Translations under genes and position numbers: made by a program
Part shown: positions 26,728-35,848 of the stretch, one piece after another
Position numbering within the stretch: the stretch's first letter is position 1
Layout of the letters: every line of letters starts with the position of its first letter
The notes under the pieces: generated by a model
What the model saw: the letters and a program-made list of their open reading frames with translations, nothing else
What the model was told of the DNA's origin: nothing
The model's database searches: none
From: Cellulomonas sp. RIT-PI-Y
Lineage (GTDB): Bacteria > Actinomycetota > Actinomycetes > Actinomycetales > Cellulomonadaceae
Length of the DNA stretch: 64,000 bases
Assembly (NCBI RefSeq): GCF_025642745.1
Contig: NZ_JANZKP010000008.1
Coordinates: forward strand, 20,764 to 84,763
Direction: 5' to 3'

Positions 26728-27582
26728 TCAGTGGGGGGAGGTCCAGAAGTCGGCCAGCAGGTCCGCGGTCGCTTCCGGGGTCTCGAGATTCGGTGAGTGC
26801 GCCGCGCCGGGCAGCACCGCGTACCGGCCACCGAGCTGATCGGCGGTGCGGCGCTGCCAGGACTGCGGCCAGGCGGTCAGGTCCAGCTCTCCGTGCGCGA
26901 CCAGCACCGGCAGCCCGGTGGCGGCCAGCGCGGGGGTGACGTCCGCCGGGTCGGCCAGGATGTCGATCGCGGCGATTAGCTGGGCGGTGCTGGTGGCCAG
27001 CGACCGCTGCCGGTGGAACTCGGCCTCGGGGTCGAGTTCCACCGGTTCGCCCTGCGCCAGCGCCCAGGCCAGCGCGGGGTTGTCCAGGCTCCACAGGTCC
27101 GCGGCGCCACCGGCGGCCAGCAGCCGTGCCCGGAGGTCGTCCTTGCGTCCGGGCCAGCCGTGCGGCCCGGAGCAGAGCAGGGTCAGTGAGGCGAAGGCCG
27201 CCGGCTCGTGCACCGCGGCGGCGGCCGCCACCGTGCCGCCGAACGAGTGCCCGAGCAGGTGCACCGGGCCCCCGACCAGGGCGGCGACCTCGTGCACGTC
27301 CTCGGCCAGCAGGTCCAGGGCGTAGTCCTCGACCCGGGGCAGCGACTGCGAGTCGCCCTGTCCGCGCTGGGAGATCGCCCAGGCGTCGATCCCCCGCTCG
27401 GCGAGCAGGGGCAGCAGCACCCGGTGGTCCTCCTTGGACCCGGTGAAACCCGGCACCAGCAACGCGGTCGCCCGGGCCTCCCCGGCGGGCCGGGCACGCA
27501 ACGCGGTCAGCTCCACCGCGGACAGCAGGAGCCGGGACGCCTCGACGCCGTCGGGCAGCGCGAGGCCGCCGAACGGGCTCAT
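26728..27582 (-). CDS. Alpha/beta hydrolase
   Basis: This 284-aa soluble serine hydrolase has the nucleophile elbow GHSFGG near residue 115, an oxyanion region LLVPGFTGSKED near residue 45, and a late HSPNLE segment supplying the catalytic His. The start overlaps the stop of the dual ATPase gene (ATGA). It sits between the importer and the beta-glucosidase, so it may remove acyl, feruloyl or acetyl groups from imported oligosaccharides; that substrate is inferred only from context. Confidence 0.85.
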   Translation of the reverse strand: MSPFGGLALPDGVEASRLLLSAVELTALRARPAGEARATALLVPGFTGSKEDHRVLLPLLAERGIDAWAISQRGQGDSQSLPRVEDYALDLLAEDVHEVAALVGGPVHLLGHSFGGTVAAAAAVHEPAAFASLTLLCSGPHGWPGRKDDLRARLLAAGGAADLWSLDNPALAWALAQGEPVELDPEAEFHRQRSLATSTAQLIAAIDILADPADVTPALAATGLPVLVAHGELDLTAWPQSWQRRTADQLGGRYAVLPGAAHSPNLETPEATADLLADFWTSPH

Positions 27583-29231
27583 GACGCCTCGAACCGGCGC
27601 GAGGGCTGCGGCACGGCGGCCAGCAGCTCGGTGGTGTACGCGTCCTCCGGGAACCGGAGCACCTGCACGGTCTCGCCGCGTTCGACCACCCGCCCGTGGT
27701 GCAGCACCATGATCTGGTCCGCGATCACCCGGGCCGACAGCAGGTCGTGCGTGATGTAGAGCAGCGACACCCCGGTCTCCCGGCGCAGCTCCTGCAGCAG
27801 GGCCAGCACCCCGGCCCGCAGCGACACGTCCAGCATGGACACCGGCTCATCCGCGACCAGCACCTGCGGGTTCGACGCCAGGGCGCGGGCGATGACCACC
27901 CGTTGCCGCTGACCGCCGGACAGCTGGTGCGGCAGCTTGGCCGCGAACTGCTCGACCGGGGTCAGCCCCACGGTCTCCAGCAGCTCCAGCACCCGGGCCC
28001 GGGCGGCCTCCCCGCGCAGACCGGTGAAGTTCTCCACCGGCCGGGTCAGGGTGTACTCGACCGTGCTCAACGGGTTGAGCGCCGAGTACGGGTCCTGGAA
28101 GACCATCTGCATGTCGGCGTGCAGCCCGCGCAGCTTCCGTCGGCTGAGCTTGTCGACCTGCCGGTCACCGAACCGCACCGTCCCGCTGGTCGGCTTCTCC
28201 ACGCCGGTCAGCATCTTGGCGATCGTCGACTTGCCCGATCCGGACTGCCCGACCAGCGCCAGCGCGCCACCGGGCTCCAGGGTGAACGACACGTCGTCCA
28301 CCGCCGTGACCGGCTGCTCGCCGCGGCGCGGGGCCGGGTACACCTTGGTCACGTGCTCGACCACCACCGCGTCGTGCGCGGCCTTGGTGTCGGTGACCTC
28401 CGGGGCGTCCACGCTGCGCGAGCTCAGGCCCGGCAGCTCGACGACCTCGGCCCGCGGGTCCGCGTAGTGCGAGAGCAGCATCCGGGTGTACTCGTGCCGG
28501 GGCCGCAGGAACAGCTCACGGGACGGCGCGTCCTCGACGATCCGGCCGTCGTGCATCACCGCGACCCGCTCGGCCGACTCCAGCACCACACCGAGGTCGT
28601 GCGAGATGAGCACCGCGGTGAAGCCCTCCGCCTTCTGCAGCTCCCGGATGGTGTCCATCACGGCGTGCTGCACCAGCACGTCCAGCGCGGTGGTCGGCTC
28701 GTCGAAGACCATCAGCCGGGGCTCCAGCGACAGCGCCAGCGCGATCGACACCCGCTGCCGCATCCCACCGGAGAGCTCCCCGGGGAACCGGTCCAGCACG
28801 GTGGCGGGCAGCTGCACCTTGTCCAGCAGCTCGATCGCCCGGGCGCGGCGCCTCGGCTTCGGCACGTGCCGGTGCGCCGCGAAGATGTCGCCGAAGTGGT
28901 TCCCGATCGACCGCACCGGGTTCAGCGCGTTCATCCCGGACTGCAGCACCATCGCGAAGCCGCCCCGGCGCTGCTCGCGCAGTTCCTCGGCGCCCATCCG
29001 CGCGATGTCCACGCCGTCGAACACGATCCGGCCGGAGGCGATCCGGGCCGGCGCCTTGGCCAGCCGGGTCACCGCGAAGCCGAGCGTCGACTTCCCGGAG
29101 CCGGACTCCCCGACCAGGCCGATGAACTCGCCCTGCTCCAGGCTCAGGCTCACCCGGTCGACCGCGGTGGTCGGTTCCGCGCCCCGGGGCTCGTAGACGA
29201 CGGTCAGGTCCTCGATCTGCAGCAGGCTCAT
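27579..29231 (-). CDS. Fused DppD-DppF-type ABC ATPase
   Basis: This one 550-aa polypeptide carries two complete ATPase domains of the oligopeptide/nickel/sugar importer class, which are often two proteins. Domain 1 has Walker A GESGSGKST, signature LSGGMRQR and Walker B LMVFDEPTTALD. Domain 2 (about residues 290-540) has GQSGSGKST, LSGGQRQR and VLVADEPVSMLD. Start and stop both overlap neighbours by four bases, so it is translationally coupled to the permease upstream and the hydrolase downstream. Confidence 0.93.
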   Translation of the reverse strand: MSLLQIEDLTVVYEPRGAEPTTAVDRVSLSLEQGEFIGLVGESGSGKSTLGFAVTRLAKAPARIASGRIVFDGVDIARMGAEELREQRRGGFAMVLQSGMNALNPVRSIGNHFGDIFAAHRHVPKPRRRARAIELLDKVQLPATVLDRFPGELSGGMRQRVSIALALSLEPRLMVFDEPTTALDVLVQHAVMDTIRELQKAEGFTAVLISHDLGVVLESAERVAVMHDGRIVEDAPSRELFLRPRHEYTRMLLSHYADPRAEVVELPGLSSRSVDAPEVTDTKAAHDAVVVEHVTKVYPAPRRGEQPVTAVDDVSFTLEPGGALALVGQSGSGKSTIAKMLTGVEKPTSGTVRFGDRQVDKLSRRKLRGLHADMQMVFQDPYSALNPLSTVEYTLTRPVENFTGLRGEAARARVLELLETVGLTPVEQFAAKLPHQLSGGQRQRVVIARALASNPQVLVADEPVSMLDVSLRAGVLALLQELRRETGVSLLYITHDLLSARVIADQIMVLHHGRVVERGETVQVLRFPEDAYTTELLAAVPQPSRRFEAS

Positions 29232-30169
29232 CGGCCGGTCCCTTCCCGCAGGCGCGGATTGGACAGACCGTCCACGCCGAAGTTCACCAGGGTCATGGAG
29301 GTGGCGAGCAGGGCGATGCACAGGCCGGGGGCGAACAGCAGCACCCACTGACCGGTCAGGATCGCCATCGAGTTCTGGGCCCAGAAGATCATCGAGCCCC
29401 AGCTCACGGTCGCCATGTCGCCGAGGCCCAGGAACGACAGCCCGGACTCGGCCAGGATCGCGGAGGTGGCCGCCCCGAAGAACGCCGCCGCGATCATCGA
29501 GGTCATGTTCGGCAGGATCTCCCGGAACACCACCCGGGCCGGCCTCTCCCCGGAGAAGACCGCCGCGGTGATGAAGTCCCGGCTGCGCAGCGACTGGGTC
29601 TGCGCTCGCAGCACACGGGCGCCCCAGGCCCAGCCGGTGATGACCACCACCAGGATGATCATCGGCAGCCCGCCGTTCTGCAGGTAGGCGGCGATGATGA
29701 TCATCAGCGGCAGGCCGGGCACCACCAGGAACAGGTTGACCAGGAAGTTGACGACGTCGTTCCCCCAGCCGCGCAGATAGCCCCAGGACAGGCCGATGAG
29801 CACGGCGACCACGGTCGACAGCCCACCGGCGATGAAGCCGACCAGCAGCGAGATCCGCGAGCCGTAGATCACCTGGGACAGCACGTCCTCCCCGTTGCCG
29901 GTGGTGCCGAGCCAGTGCGCGGAGGACCCGGGCTCGTTGCGGCCGAAGGAGTCGTCGTGCGGGGCGTAGGGCGCCAGCACGGGGGCGAAGACCGCCATGA
30001 GGATGAACAGGCCGAGCAGGATCAGTCCGACCCGGGCCTTGGGGTTGGCCCAGACGGTGCCGAACGCGCGGCCGAGCACCTGGAAGGCCCGGCCGATCGT
30101 GGTACGGCTCGCGCGGGTGGCCGGCTTCAGCACGACCTCGCGATCGGGCATGGGTGTGGATTCAGTCAT
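29228..30169 (-). CDS. DppC-type ABC permease
   Basis: This 313-aa permease has a long cytoplasmic N-terminus, a first membrane helix (VGLILLGLFILMAVFAPVLA) and the family loop around ITAAVFSGERPARVVFREIL. It forms the importer channel with the DppB-type subunit encoded upstream (three bases between genes). The stop overlaps the ATPase start in ATGA. Confidence 0.92.
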   Translation of the reverse strand: MTESTPMPDREVVLKPATRASRTTIGRAFQVLGRAFGTVWANPKARVGLILLGLFILMAVFAPVLAPYAPHDDSFGRNEPGSSAHWLGTTGNGEDVLSQVIYGSRISLLVGFIAGGLSTVVAVLIGLSWGYLRGWGNDVVNFLVNLFLVVPGLPLMIIIAAYLQNGGLPMIILVVVITGWAWGARVLRAQTQSLRSRDFITAAVFSGERPARVVFREILPNMTSMIAAAFFGAATSAILAESGLSFLGLGDMATVSWGSMIFWAQNSMAILTGQWVLLFAPGLCIALLATSMTLVNFGVDGLSNPRLREGTGR

Positions 30170-30172
30170 GAG

Positions 30173-31153
30173 TCACCGCCTCGTCCGCGGGTCGAGGACG
30201 CCGTAGAGGATCTCGACAAGGAAGTTCGCCACCAGGACGCTGACCGTGATCATCAGGAACACCGCCTGCATCAGCGGGAAGTCCTGATTGGTCACGCCGT
30301 TGTAGAGCAGATAGCCGACTCCCGGGTAGGCGAAGACCTGCTCCACCAGGAGCGAGCCGCCGACCACTCCGCCGAGCGCCATCCCGAAGCCGGTCAGGTT
30401 CGGCAGGATCGCGTTCCGGGCGGCGTAGCGGATCGCCACGGTCCGGCCGTGCAGACCGTTGGCCTCGGCGAAGGTCACGTAGTCCTCGCCCAGGGTGTTG
30501 ATCATCGTGTTGCGCATCCCGAGGATCCAGCCGCCGAGTGAGGTGAGGAAGATCGTGATCGCGGGCAGCGCGGCGTGGTAGAGCGCGTCGCCGATGAACT
30601 CCAGGGAGAAGTTCGGTGTGGCGGTCGCGGAGTACGCCCCCGAGGTCGGGAACCAGCCGGCCACGTACCCGGTGAAGAACACGATCAGCAGACCGGTCCA
30701 GAAGTACGGGAAGGCGGACAGGAAGCTGCCGGTCATGGTCGGCAGGGAGTCGAGCCAGGTGCCGCGCCGCCACGCCGCGCCGATCCCGATCAGGGTGCCG
30801 ACCGCGAACGAGATGATCGTGACCATCCCGACCATGATCAGCGTCCAGGGCAGCGCGTTGGCCACCAGGTCCGACACCTTCATCGGGAAGAACGTGTAGG
30901 AGACCCCGAAGTCCAGGGTGACCACGCTGTGCAGGTAGCTGACGTACTGGTCCCACAGGCTGCCGTCCGGCAGTCCGAGCTGGACCTCGATCGCGCGCTG
31001 CACCGCCGGCGAGACCGGCCCGTTCTGGGCCAGGCGGGCGATCGCAGCGTCGGCCGGCGATCCGGGCATCAGGCGGGGCAGGACGAAGTTCATCGTCACC
31101 GCCGCCCAGAGGGTCAGCAGGAGCAGACCGAGTTTGCGCAGGGCATAGCGCAC
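30173..31153 (-). CDS. DppB-type ABC permease
   Basis: This 326-aa permease starts with an N-terminal helix followed by a VLPRLMPGSPADAAI pattern, which is diagnostic of DppB/OppB proteins. Six membrane helices and the coupling loop near FAEANGLHGRTVAIRYAARN are present. The GTG at 31153 follows AAGGAGG by five bases. It begins the permease part of the operon, 61 bases after the binding-protein gene. Confidence 0.92.
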   Translation of the reverse strand: MRYALRKLGLLLLTLWAAVTMNFVLPRLMPGSPADAAIARLAQNGPVSPAVQRAIEVQLGLPDGSLWDQYVSYLHSVVTLDFGVSYTFFPMKVSDLVANALPWTLIMVGMVTIISFAVGTLIGIGAAWRRGTWLDSLPTMTGSFLSAFPYFWTGLLIVFFTGYVAGWFPTSGAYSATATPNFSLEFIGDALYHAALPAITIFLTSLGGWILGMRNTMINTLGEDYVTFAEANGLHGRTVAIRYAARNAILPNLTGFGMALGGVVGGSLLVEQVFAYPGVGYLLYNGVTNQDFPLMQAVFLMITVSVLVANFLVEILYGVLDPRTRR

Positions 31154-31178
31154 CGGGGCCTCCTTCGGTGTGAGGGGT

Positions 31179-31208
31179 GCCGCCCGGGCCGTCGCCGGCC
31201 CGGGCGGC
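31179..31208 (-). terminator. Intercistronic hairpin after the family 5 SBP gene
   Basis: A perfect 12-bp inverted repeat with a 6-base loop lies between the binding-protein stop and the DppB start. It lacks a T tract. Its position matches the stem at 1812-1845 after the other sugar-binding-protein gene. Confidence 0.6.
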
Positions 31209-31214
31209 CGGGGA

Positions 31215-32870
31215 TCAGGAAGCGACCGAGAGACTGGTCAGGATGAGCAGCGGGGTCTGGTCCCAGGTCTTGGGCGACGCGTACGGGTCGTCGGCGCTGG
31301 GCCACCCGGTGAACGACTTGGTGGAGAACAGGCCCCAGGACCCGCCGTAGAACAGCGAGATCATCGGCATCTGGTCGTAGGTGATCTGCTGCAGTTCCTG
31401 CGCGATCTCCACCTGACGGTCCTCGTCGACCGTGGTCTTCAGCTCGGCCAGCAGCGCGTCCGCCTCCGCGGACTGGAAGCGCCCAAAGTTGCCCGAGGCG
31501 GTGGTGCCGATCTCGGCGTAGAACTGCTCGCCCATCATCGCCCCGAAGTCCTGGTACGGCTGGCCGGTGCCGCCGACGGTGCCCATCACCATGTCGAAGT
31601 CGCCGGAGCGCATCTGCTGCTGGTACGCGGCGGGCTGCGGCTGCACGACCTCGACGTTGATGCCGATCGCGTTCAGCTGGGTCTTCACCTGCTGCACGCC
31701 CTGGAGCCAGTCGGACCAGCCGTTCGGGGTGGTGATGTTGATGCTCAGCTGCTGACCGCCGGCGTCCACCAGCTTGCCGCCGGACTGGGTGTACCCGGCC
31801 TTGGCGAACGCCGCCAGCGCCGCGTCGGTGTCCTGCTCGACGATGCCCTGGTTCGGCAGGTCGGCGTTCAGGATCTTCTCCTGCGCCGGGAGCATCAGAC
31901 CGGACTGGCTGGCCTGGTCGACGTAGCCCTGCTCCGCCTTGTCCGCGATCTGCTGCTTGTCCAGCGCGAGCGAGATGCCCTGGCGGAAGTCCAGGTTGTT
32001 GTACGGCTCCTTGGTCATGTTCGGGATCAGCGCGATCGTGGCGCCGGCCGGGAACCAGTAGGTGTTGTCGTCCGGGTTCGCGGCGACCCAGGTGTCCTCG
32101 ACGTCGCTCATGAACGCGTAGGCCCAGTCGTAGCCGTTGTTCACGATGTCCAGCTCGGAGTTGGCGGCGGGCTGGATCAGCTCGTCGGCGGCGACCTTGT
32201 CGGCCTGCCAGTAGCTCTCGTTCTTCACCAGGGTGTACTGGTTCGGCGTGAAGTCGCCCAGCGTGTAGGGGCCGGTGCCGATCGGGTCCTCGTTGGTGAA
32301 CGTGACCGGGTCGTCCACGTCCTTCCAGAGGTGCTCGGGCACGATCATGGTCTGCGCGATGATCACCGCGGCGGGCACGTCCTCGCTCGACAGGTGCACG
32401 ATCACGTCATCGCCGTCCGCCTCGGTGGACTCGATGTGCTCGCCGATCCCCTTGAGGTCGAGCTGCGGGTTCTGCATCAGCAGGTCGAAGGTGTAGACCA
32501 CGTCGTCCGCGGTGAAGTCCTCGCCGTCGGACCAGGTCACGCCGTCGCGCAGGTGGAAGACCACCGTGCTGGCGTCGGGCTGCTCGTAGGACTCGGCGAG
32601 CCAGGGGGTCTCCTCCCCGGACATCTCGTTCACGATCACCAGCGGCTCGTAGATGTACGACGCGGTGTTGCGCTTGCTCGAGGAGTACGGGTTGAAGTTG
32701 CGTTCGAACGTCGGGGACCCGTTGTCCGCGGCGATCAGCATCGAGGTGGTGCCGTCGGCGGCATTGCCACCGCCGGAGGTCTGGACCGGGGCCGCACAGG
32801 CCGTGGTCACCAGCACTGCAGCGACGAAGGCGGCAGTCGCGGCACCCGTCTTCCAGCGCGAGCGCGTCAT
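31215..32870 (-). CDS. Family 5 solute-binding lipoprotein
   Basis: This 551-aa extracellular lipoprotein (lipobox TTAC, Cys25) is of the peptide/oligosaccharide family 5. Typical stretches are LRDGVTWSDGEDFTADDVVY and DPIGTGPYTLGDF. Family 5 binders linked to GH1 enzymes and LacI regulators usually take beta-linked oligosaccharides rather than peptides, which fits this operon. The ATG has GGAGGAG eight bases upstream. A palindrome at 32922-32935, 52 bases upstream, is a likely LacI operator. Confidence 0.92.
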   Translation of the reverse strand: MTRSRWKTGAATAAFVAAVLVTTACAAPVQTSGGGNAADGTTSMLIAADNGSPTFERNFNPYSSSKRNTASYIYEPLVIVNEMSGEETPWLAESYEQPDASTVVFHLRDGVTWSDGEDFTADDVVYTFDLLMQNPQLDLKGIGEHIESTEADGDDVIVHLSSEDVPAAVIIAQTMIVPEHLWKDVDDPVTFTNEDPIGTGPYTLGDFTPNQYTLVKNESYWQADKVAADELIQPAANSELDIVNNGYDWAYAFMSDVEDTWVAANPDDNTYWFPAGATIALIPNMTKEPYNNLDFRQGISLALDKQQIADKAEQGYVDQASQSGLMLPAQEKILNADLPNQGIVEQDTDAALAAFAKAGYTQSGGKLVDAGGQQLSINITTPNGWSDWLQGVQQVKTQLNAIGINVEVVQPQPAAYQQQMRSGDFDMVMGTVGGTGQPYQDFGAMMGEQFYAEIGTTASGNFGRFQSAEADALLAELKTTVDEDRQVEIAQELQQITYDQMPMISLFYGGSWGLFSTKSFTGWPSADDPYASPKTWDQTPLLILTSLSVAS

Positions 32871-32921
32871 GAGTTGTTCTCCTCCACGTTGAGGCGGCCC
32901 GATCGGGCCTGGCGGGTTGAC

Positions 32922-32935
32922 TGTATGCGCATACA
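32922..32935. promoter_or_regulatory. LacI-type operator upstream of the family 5 SBP gene
   Basis: TGTATGCGCATACA is a perfect 14-bp palindrome with a central CG step, typical of LacI-family operators, placed between the lacI gene and the binding-protein gene. Confidence 0.8.
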
Positions 32936-32974
32936 TCCATGCAGGGCAATCCCGGACCCGGGGCTGTGCGGTGC

Positions 32975-34084
32975 CTACGCCCCGGCGGTGCAGCCGCAGG
33001 AGTGTCGCAGCAGCACCCTGACCGGCAGGTTGATCGTCGCGGGCGGCAACGTGCGGTCGGCCATCCGCCGTCGCAGCCGCTCCACCGCGGCCCGGCCCAA
33101 TTCCAGCATCGGCTGACGCACCGTGGTCAGCGTCGGCTGCGCGGCCAGTCCCGCGTCGATCCCGTCGAACCCGGTCAGCGCGACCCGGCCCGGCACGTCG
33201 ATCCCGGCCGCGGTCAGCTCGTCCAGGAAGCCCAGCGCGGTCTGGTCGTTCGAGCACACCAGCGCGCGCGGCAGCTCCCCCGCGGCCAGCATGGTGCGGG
33301 CCAGCTCCCGCGCGGTGTCCCGGGTGAAGTCGCCACGCACCGCCGGCCCGGCCGGCACCGGCAGCCCGGCCTCCGCCAGCGCCGCGCAGTAGCCCAGGAA
33401 TCGCTCCGCGTCGTCGGGCGCGTCCGACGGGCCGCCGATGAACGCCAACTCCCGCAGGCCGTGCTCCGCGATCAGGTGTGCGGTCAGCGCCCGCATCCCG
33501 GCCGCGTTGTCCACGCTGATGTGGTCGTGTGCATCGCCCTCGATCCGCGGACCCGCCATCACCACCACGGGGATACGCCGCGCGATGTGGGCCAGCACGT
33601 CGTCCGGCACCGTCGCCGACAGCACCGCCAGCCCGTCCACCCGGCCCGCCAGGTCCGAGACCAGCGCCGCGGGCTCCGTCCCCCGGGCCACCGCGATCAT
33701 CACGGCCAGGCCGGTGCGCCAGGCCTCCAGCTCCGCGCCGCGCATCACCTCGCCCATGTAGAGGTTCCCGGGATGCACCGCGGGCAGCTCGCCCAGGTCG
33801 CTGATCACCTCCACGGTCTGGCCCACCGACACCGGGTCGGGCAGATCCGCCGGATCGTCGATGCCGTCCACGTCCGGGAAACAGAGGCCGAGCACGCCGG
33901 TCTGCCGCGCGGCGAGCCCGCGGGCGGCCCCGGAGGGCACGTACCCCAGCTCCTGGATCGCGGCGTGCACCAGCGCACGGGTCTCCGCGCGGACCTCGTC
34001 CGGTCGGCGCAGCACCCGCGACACCGTGGCGATCGACGTGCCCGCCCGGGCGGCCACGTCGTACACCGTGGGGGTCTTCGGCAC
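32975..34084 (-). CDS. LacI-family regulator of the GH1/importer operon
   Basis: This 369-aa LacI protein has a helix-turn-helix at about residues 4-24 (TVYDVAARAGTSIATVSRV), hinge SGAARGLAAR, and effector domain ending FDGIDAGLAAQP...TTVRQP. The C-terminus HSCGCTAGA has an unusual Cys-x-Cys. Same-strand placement, 104 bases before the binding-protein gene, with a palindrome in the gap, points to control of that operon. The GTG at 34084 is preceded by GGGAGG. Confidence 0.93.
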   Translation of the reverse strand: MPKTPTVYDVAARAGTSIATVSRVLRRPDEVRAETRALVHAAIQELGYVPSGAARGLAARQTGVLGLCFPDVDGIDDPADLPDPVSVGQTVEVISDLGELPAVHPGNLYMGEVMRGAELEAWRTGLAVMIAVARGTEPAALVSDLAGRVDGLAVLSATVPDDVLAHIARRIPVVVMAGPRIEGDAHDHISVDNAAGMRALTAHLIAEHGLRELAFIGGPSDAPDDAERFLGYCAALAEAGLPVPAGPAVRGDFTRDTARELARTMLAAGELPRALVCSNDQTALGFLDELTAAGIDVPGRVALTGFDGIDAGLAAQPTLTTVRQPMLELGRAAVERLRRRMADRTLPPATINLPVRVLLRHSCGCTAGA

Positions 34085-34231
34085 CGGTCCTCCCTTGCAC
34101 TGGCTGCTCGCGACCGTCGGATACCGTAGCCCGCGATCCGCGCCACCTGCGAGTCACCCTCCTCGGCGAGAAGCCACGACGTGTCGCCCCGCGGGCGAAT
34201 TGTCCGACGCAGATCGGCTTCTCGGTGCGCG

Positions 34232-35785
34232 CTAGGCCTCGGGGTCCTCCTCGTCGAGGCAGACCATCGCCAGGAACAGGTCGACGCGGTCGGCCATGGT
34301 GCTCATGTCGCGGTTGGTGAGCTCCTCGATCCGCGCGATCCGGTAGCGCAGCGTGTTCGTGTGCAGGTGCAGGGTGCGGGCGGTCTCCTGCCAGGCGCCG
34401 CCGCCGTCCAGGAACGCGCGCAGGGTGCCGACCAGGTCGGCGTTGTGCCGCTGGTCGTAGGACAGCAGCGGGGCCAGGACCTCCCGGGCGTAGCCGTGCC
34501 GGGTGCTCTCGCCCAGCATCCGCAGCAGGGCCCGATGACCCTGCACGTGCAGCGCGGTGGAGACCAGCACCGGCTCGGTGCCCGCCGCGTTCTGGGCCCG
34601 CTCCAACGCGGTCGCGAGTGCCGAGTTGAGCCGGCTCACGCCGGACACCGGGTCGCTGATCCCGATCCGCAGCTGCCGGCCCGCCAGCAGCGAGCCGTGT
34701 TCGGCGGTCAACTGGTCGGCCAGCGGGAGCTCCCGCTCATCCGCGCCGTTGACCAGCAGGAACACCGTGTCGTCGATCGGCGCGCCCATCACCTTGTGCC
34801 CGCGGGCCGCGAGCGTGCGCTGCACCATGTCCTGCACCGCCGCGACCGGGAACCGCGGGTCGTCGACCCGCGCGACCAGCACGGTCTTGTCGTCCTGCGG
34901 GGCCAGACCCTCCAGCCGCATCCGGGCCGAGATCGCACCCGGGGACGCCTCCTGGTCCCGGATCGACCGCACCAGCTCCGCCACCTGCGCGTTGCGGGTC
35001 TGCCGCCATCGGCTGGTCAGCTCCATCTCCACCCGGAGCGCACCGGCCAGCGCGTCCACCGCCAGGCCCATCTCCTCGGAGAAGCCCCGGTGATCGCCCC
35101 AGCACCCGAAGAACCCGGTGCGATCCCGTCCGCCGATCCGGGTGATCGTCGCCGGGCCTCGCTCCCCCGCCACGATCAGCCGCTGCTCGTCCTCCCGGCG
35201 CAGCATCGTGTTCCACTGCTCGGCGACCTGGGACCGCTCCGGCACCTGGCCGGAGGACGCCAGCGTGCTCCCGGTCTCGTCGATCACCCAGCAGCCGACC
35301 GAGAACTCCGCGCTGAACAGCGCGAGCAGCTCGCTCACCCCGCCGCCGCGGGACACCGTGTCCGCCAGCCGACGGCTGAACCTCATCGACCGCTCGGCCA
35401 TCCCGCTCGCCGATCCGGGCTGACTGCCCGCGATCACCTCGGAGATCCGCCGGAACGACACCCCCGGGGAGACGGTCAGCAGGGTCAGGCCCGCCTCCCG
35501 GCAGCGGGCGATCACCTCGTCCGGGATGACCCCGATCTCGATCAGCCCGAGCACCACCGCCGGCACCTGCTGGCGGGCCAGCGCGGTCAGGAAGGTCTCC
35601 GCGCCGTCCTCGCGGCCCAGCCAGAGCCCGCTGGTCAGCACCAGGTCCCCGGTGGACAGGAAGCGCGAGGGATCCGGCAGATCGGTGATGTACGCCGCCG
35701 TCACCGGGCGGTCCAGCGCGTCGGGCTCCGCGGTCACCAGGCTCAGACCGAGCTCCGGCGTCGCGAGCAGCTCACGGACGTCCAA
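34232..35785 (-). CDS. PucR-family transcriptional regulator
   Basis: This 517-aa regulator has the PucR ligand-binding domain at the N-terminus (about residues 5-125), a GGDEF-like/CdaR middle segment, and the C-terminal PucR helix-turn-helix TLHLHTNTLRYRIARIEEL. Family members control purine or amino-acid catabolism. The start is a rare TTG at 35785. No catabolic operon is adjacent. Adenine deaminase at 24 kb is the nearest purine gene, and a link is speculative. The 147-base gap to lacI shows no further gene. Confidence 0.88.
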   Translation of the reverse strand: MDVRELLATPELGLSLVTAEPDALDRPVTAAYITDLPDPSRFLSTGDLVLTSGLWLGREDGAETFLTALARQQVPAVVLGLIEIGVIPDEVIARCREAGLTLLTVSPGVSFRRISEVIAGSQPGSASGMAERSMRFSRRLADTVSRGGGVSELLALFSAEFSVGCWVIDETGSTLASSGQVPERSQVAEQWNTMLRREDEQRLIVAGERGPATITRIGGRDRTGFFGCWGDHRGFSEEMGLAVDALAGALRVEMELTSRWRQTRNAQVAELVRSIRDQEASPGAISARMRLEGLAPQDDKTVLVARVDDPRFPVAAVQDMVQRTLAARGHKVMGAPIDDTVFLLVNGADERELPLADQLTAEHGSLLAGRQLRIGISDPVSGVSRLNSALATALERAQNAAGTEPVLVSTALHVQGHRALLRMLGESTRHGYAREVLAPLLSYDQRHNADLVGTLRAFLDGGGAWQETARTLHLHTNTLRYRIARIEELTNRDMSTMADRVDLFLAMVCLDEEDPEA

Positions 35786-35848
35786 GGGTCACCAGCTTCC
35801 GTGCGCGCATCGCCCCATCGTAGGTCGCCGCCCTGCCAGACTTCATCG

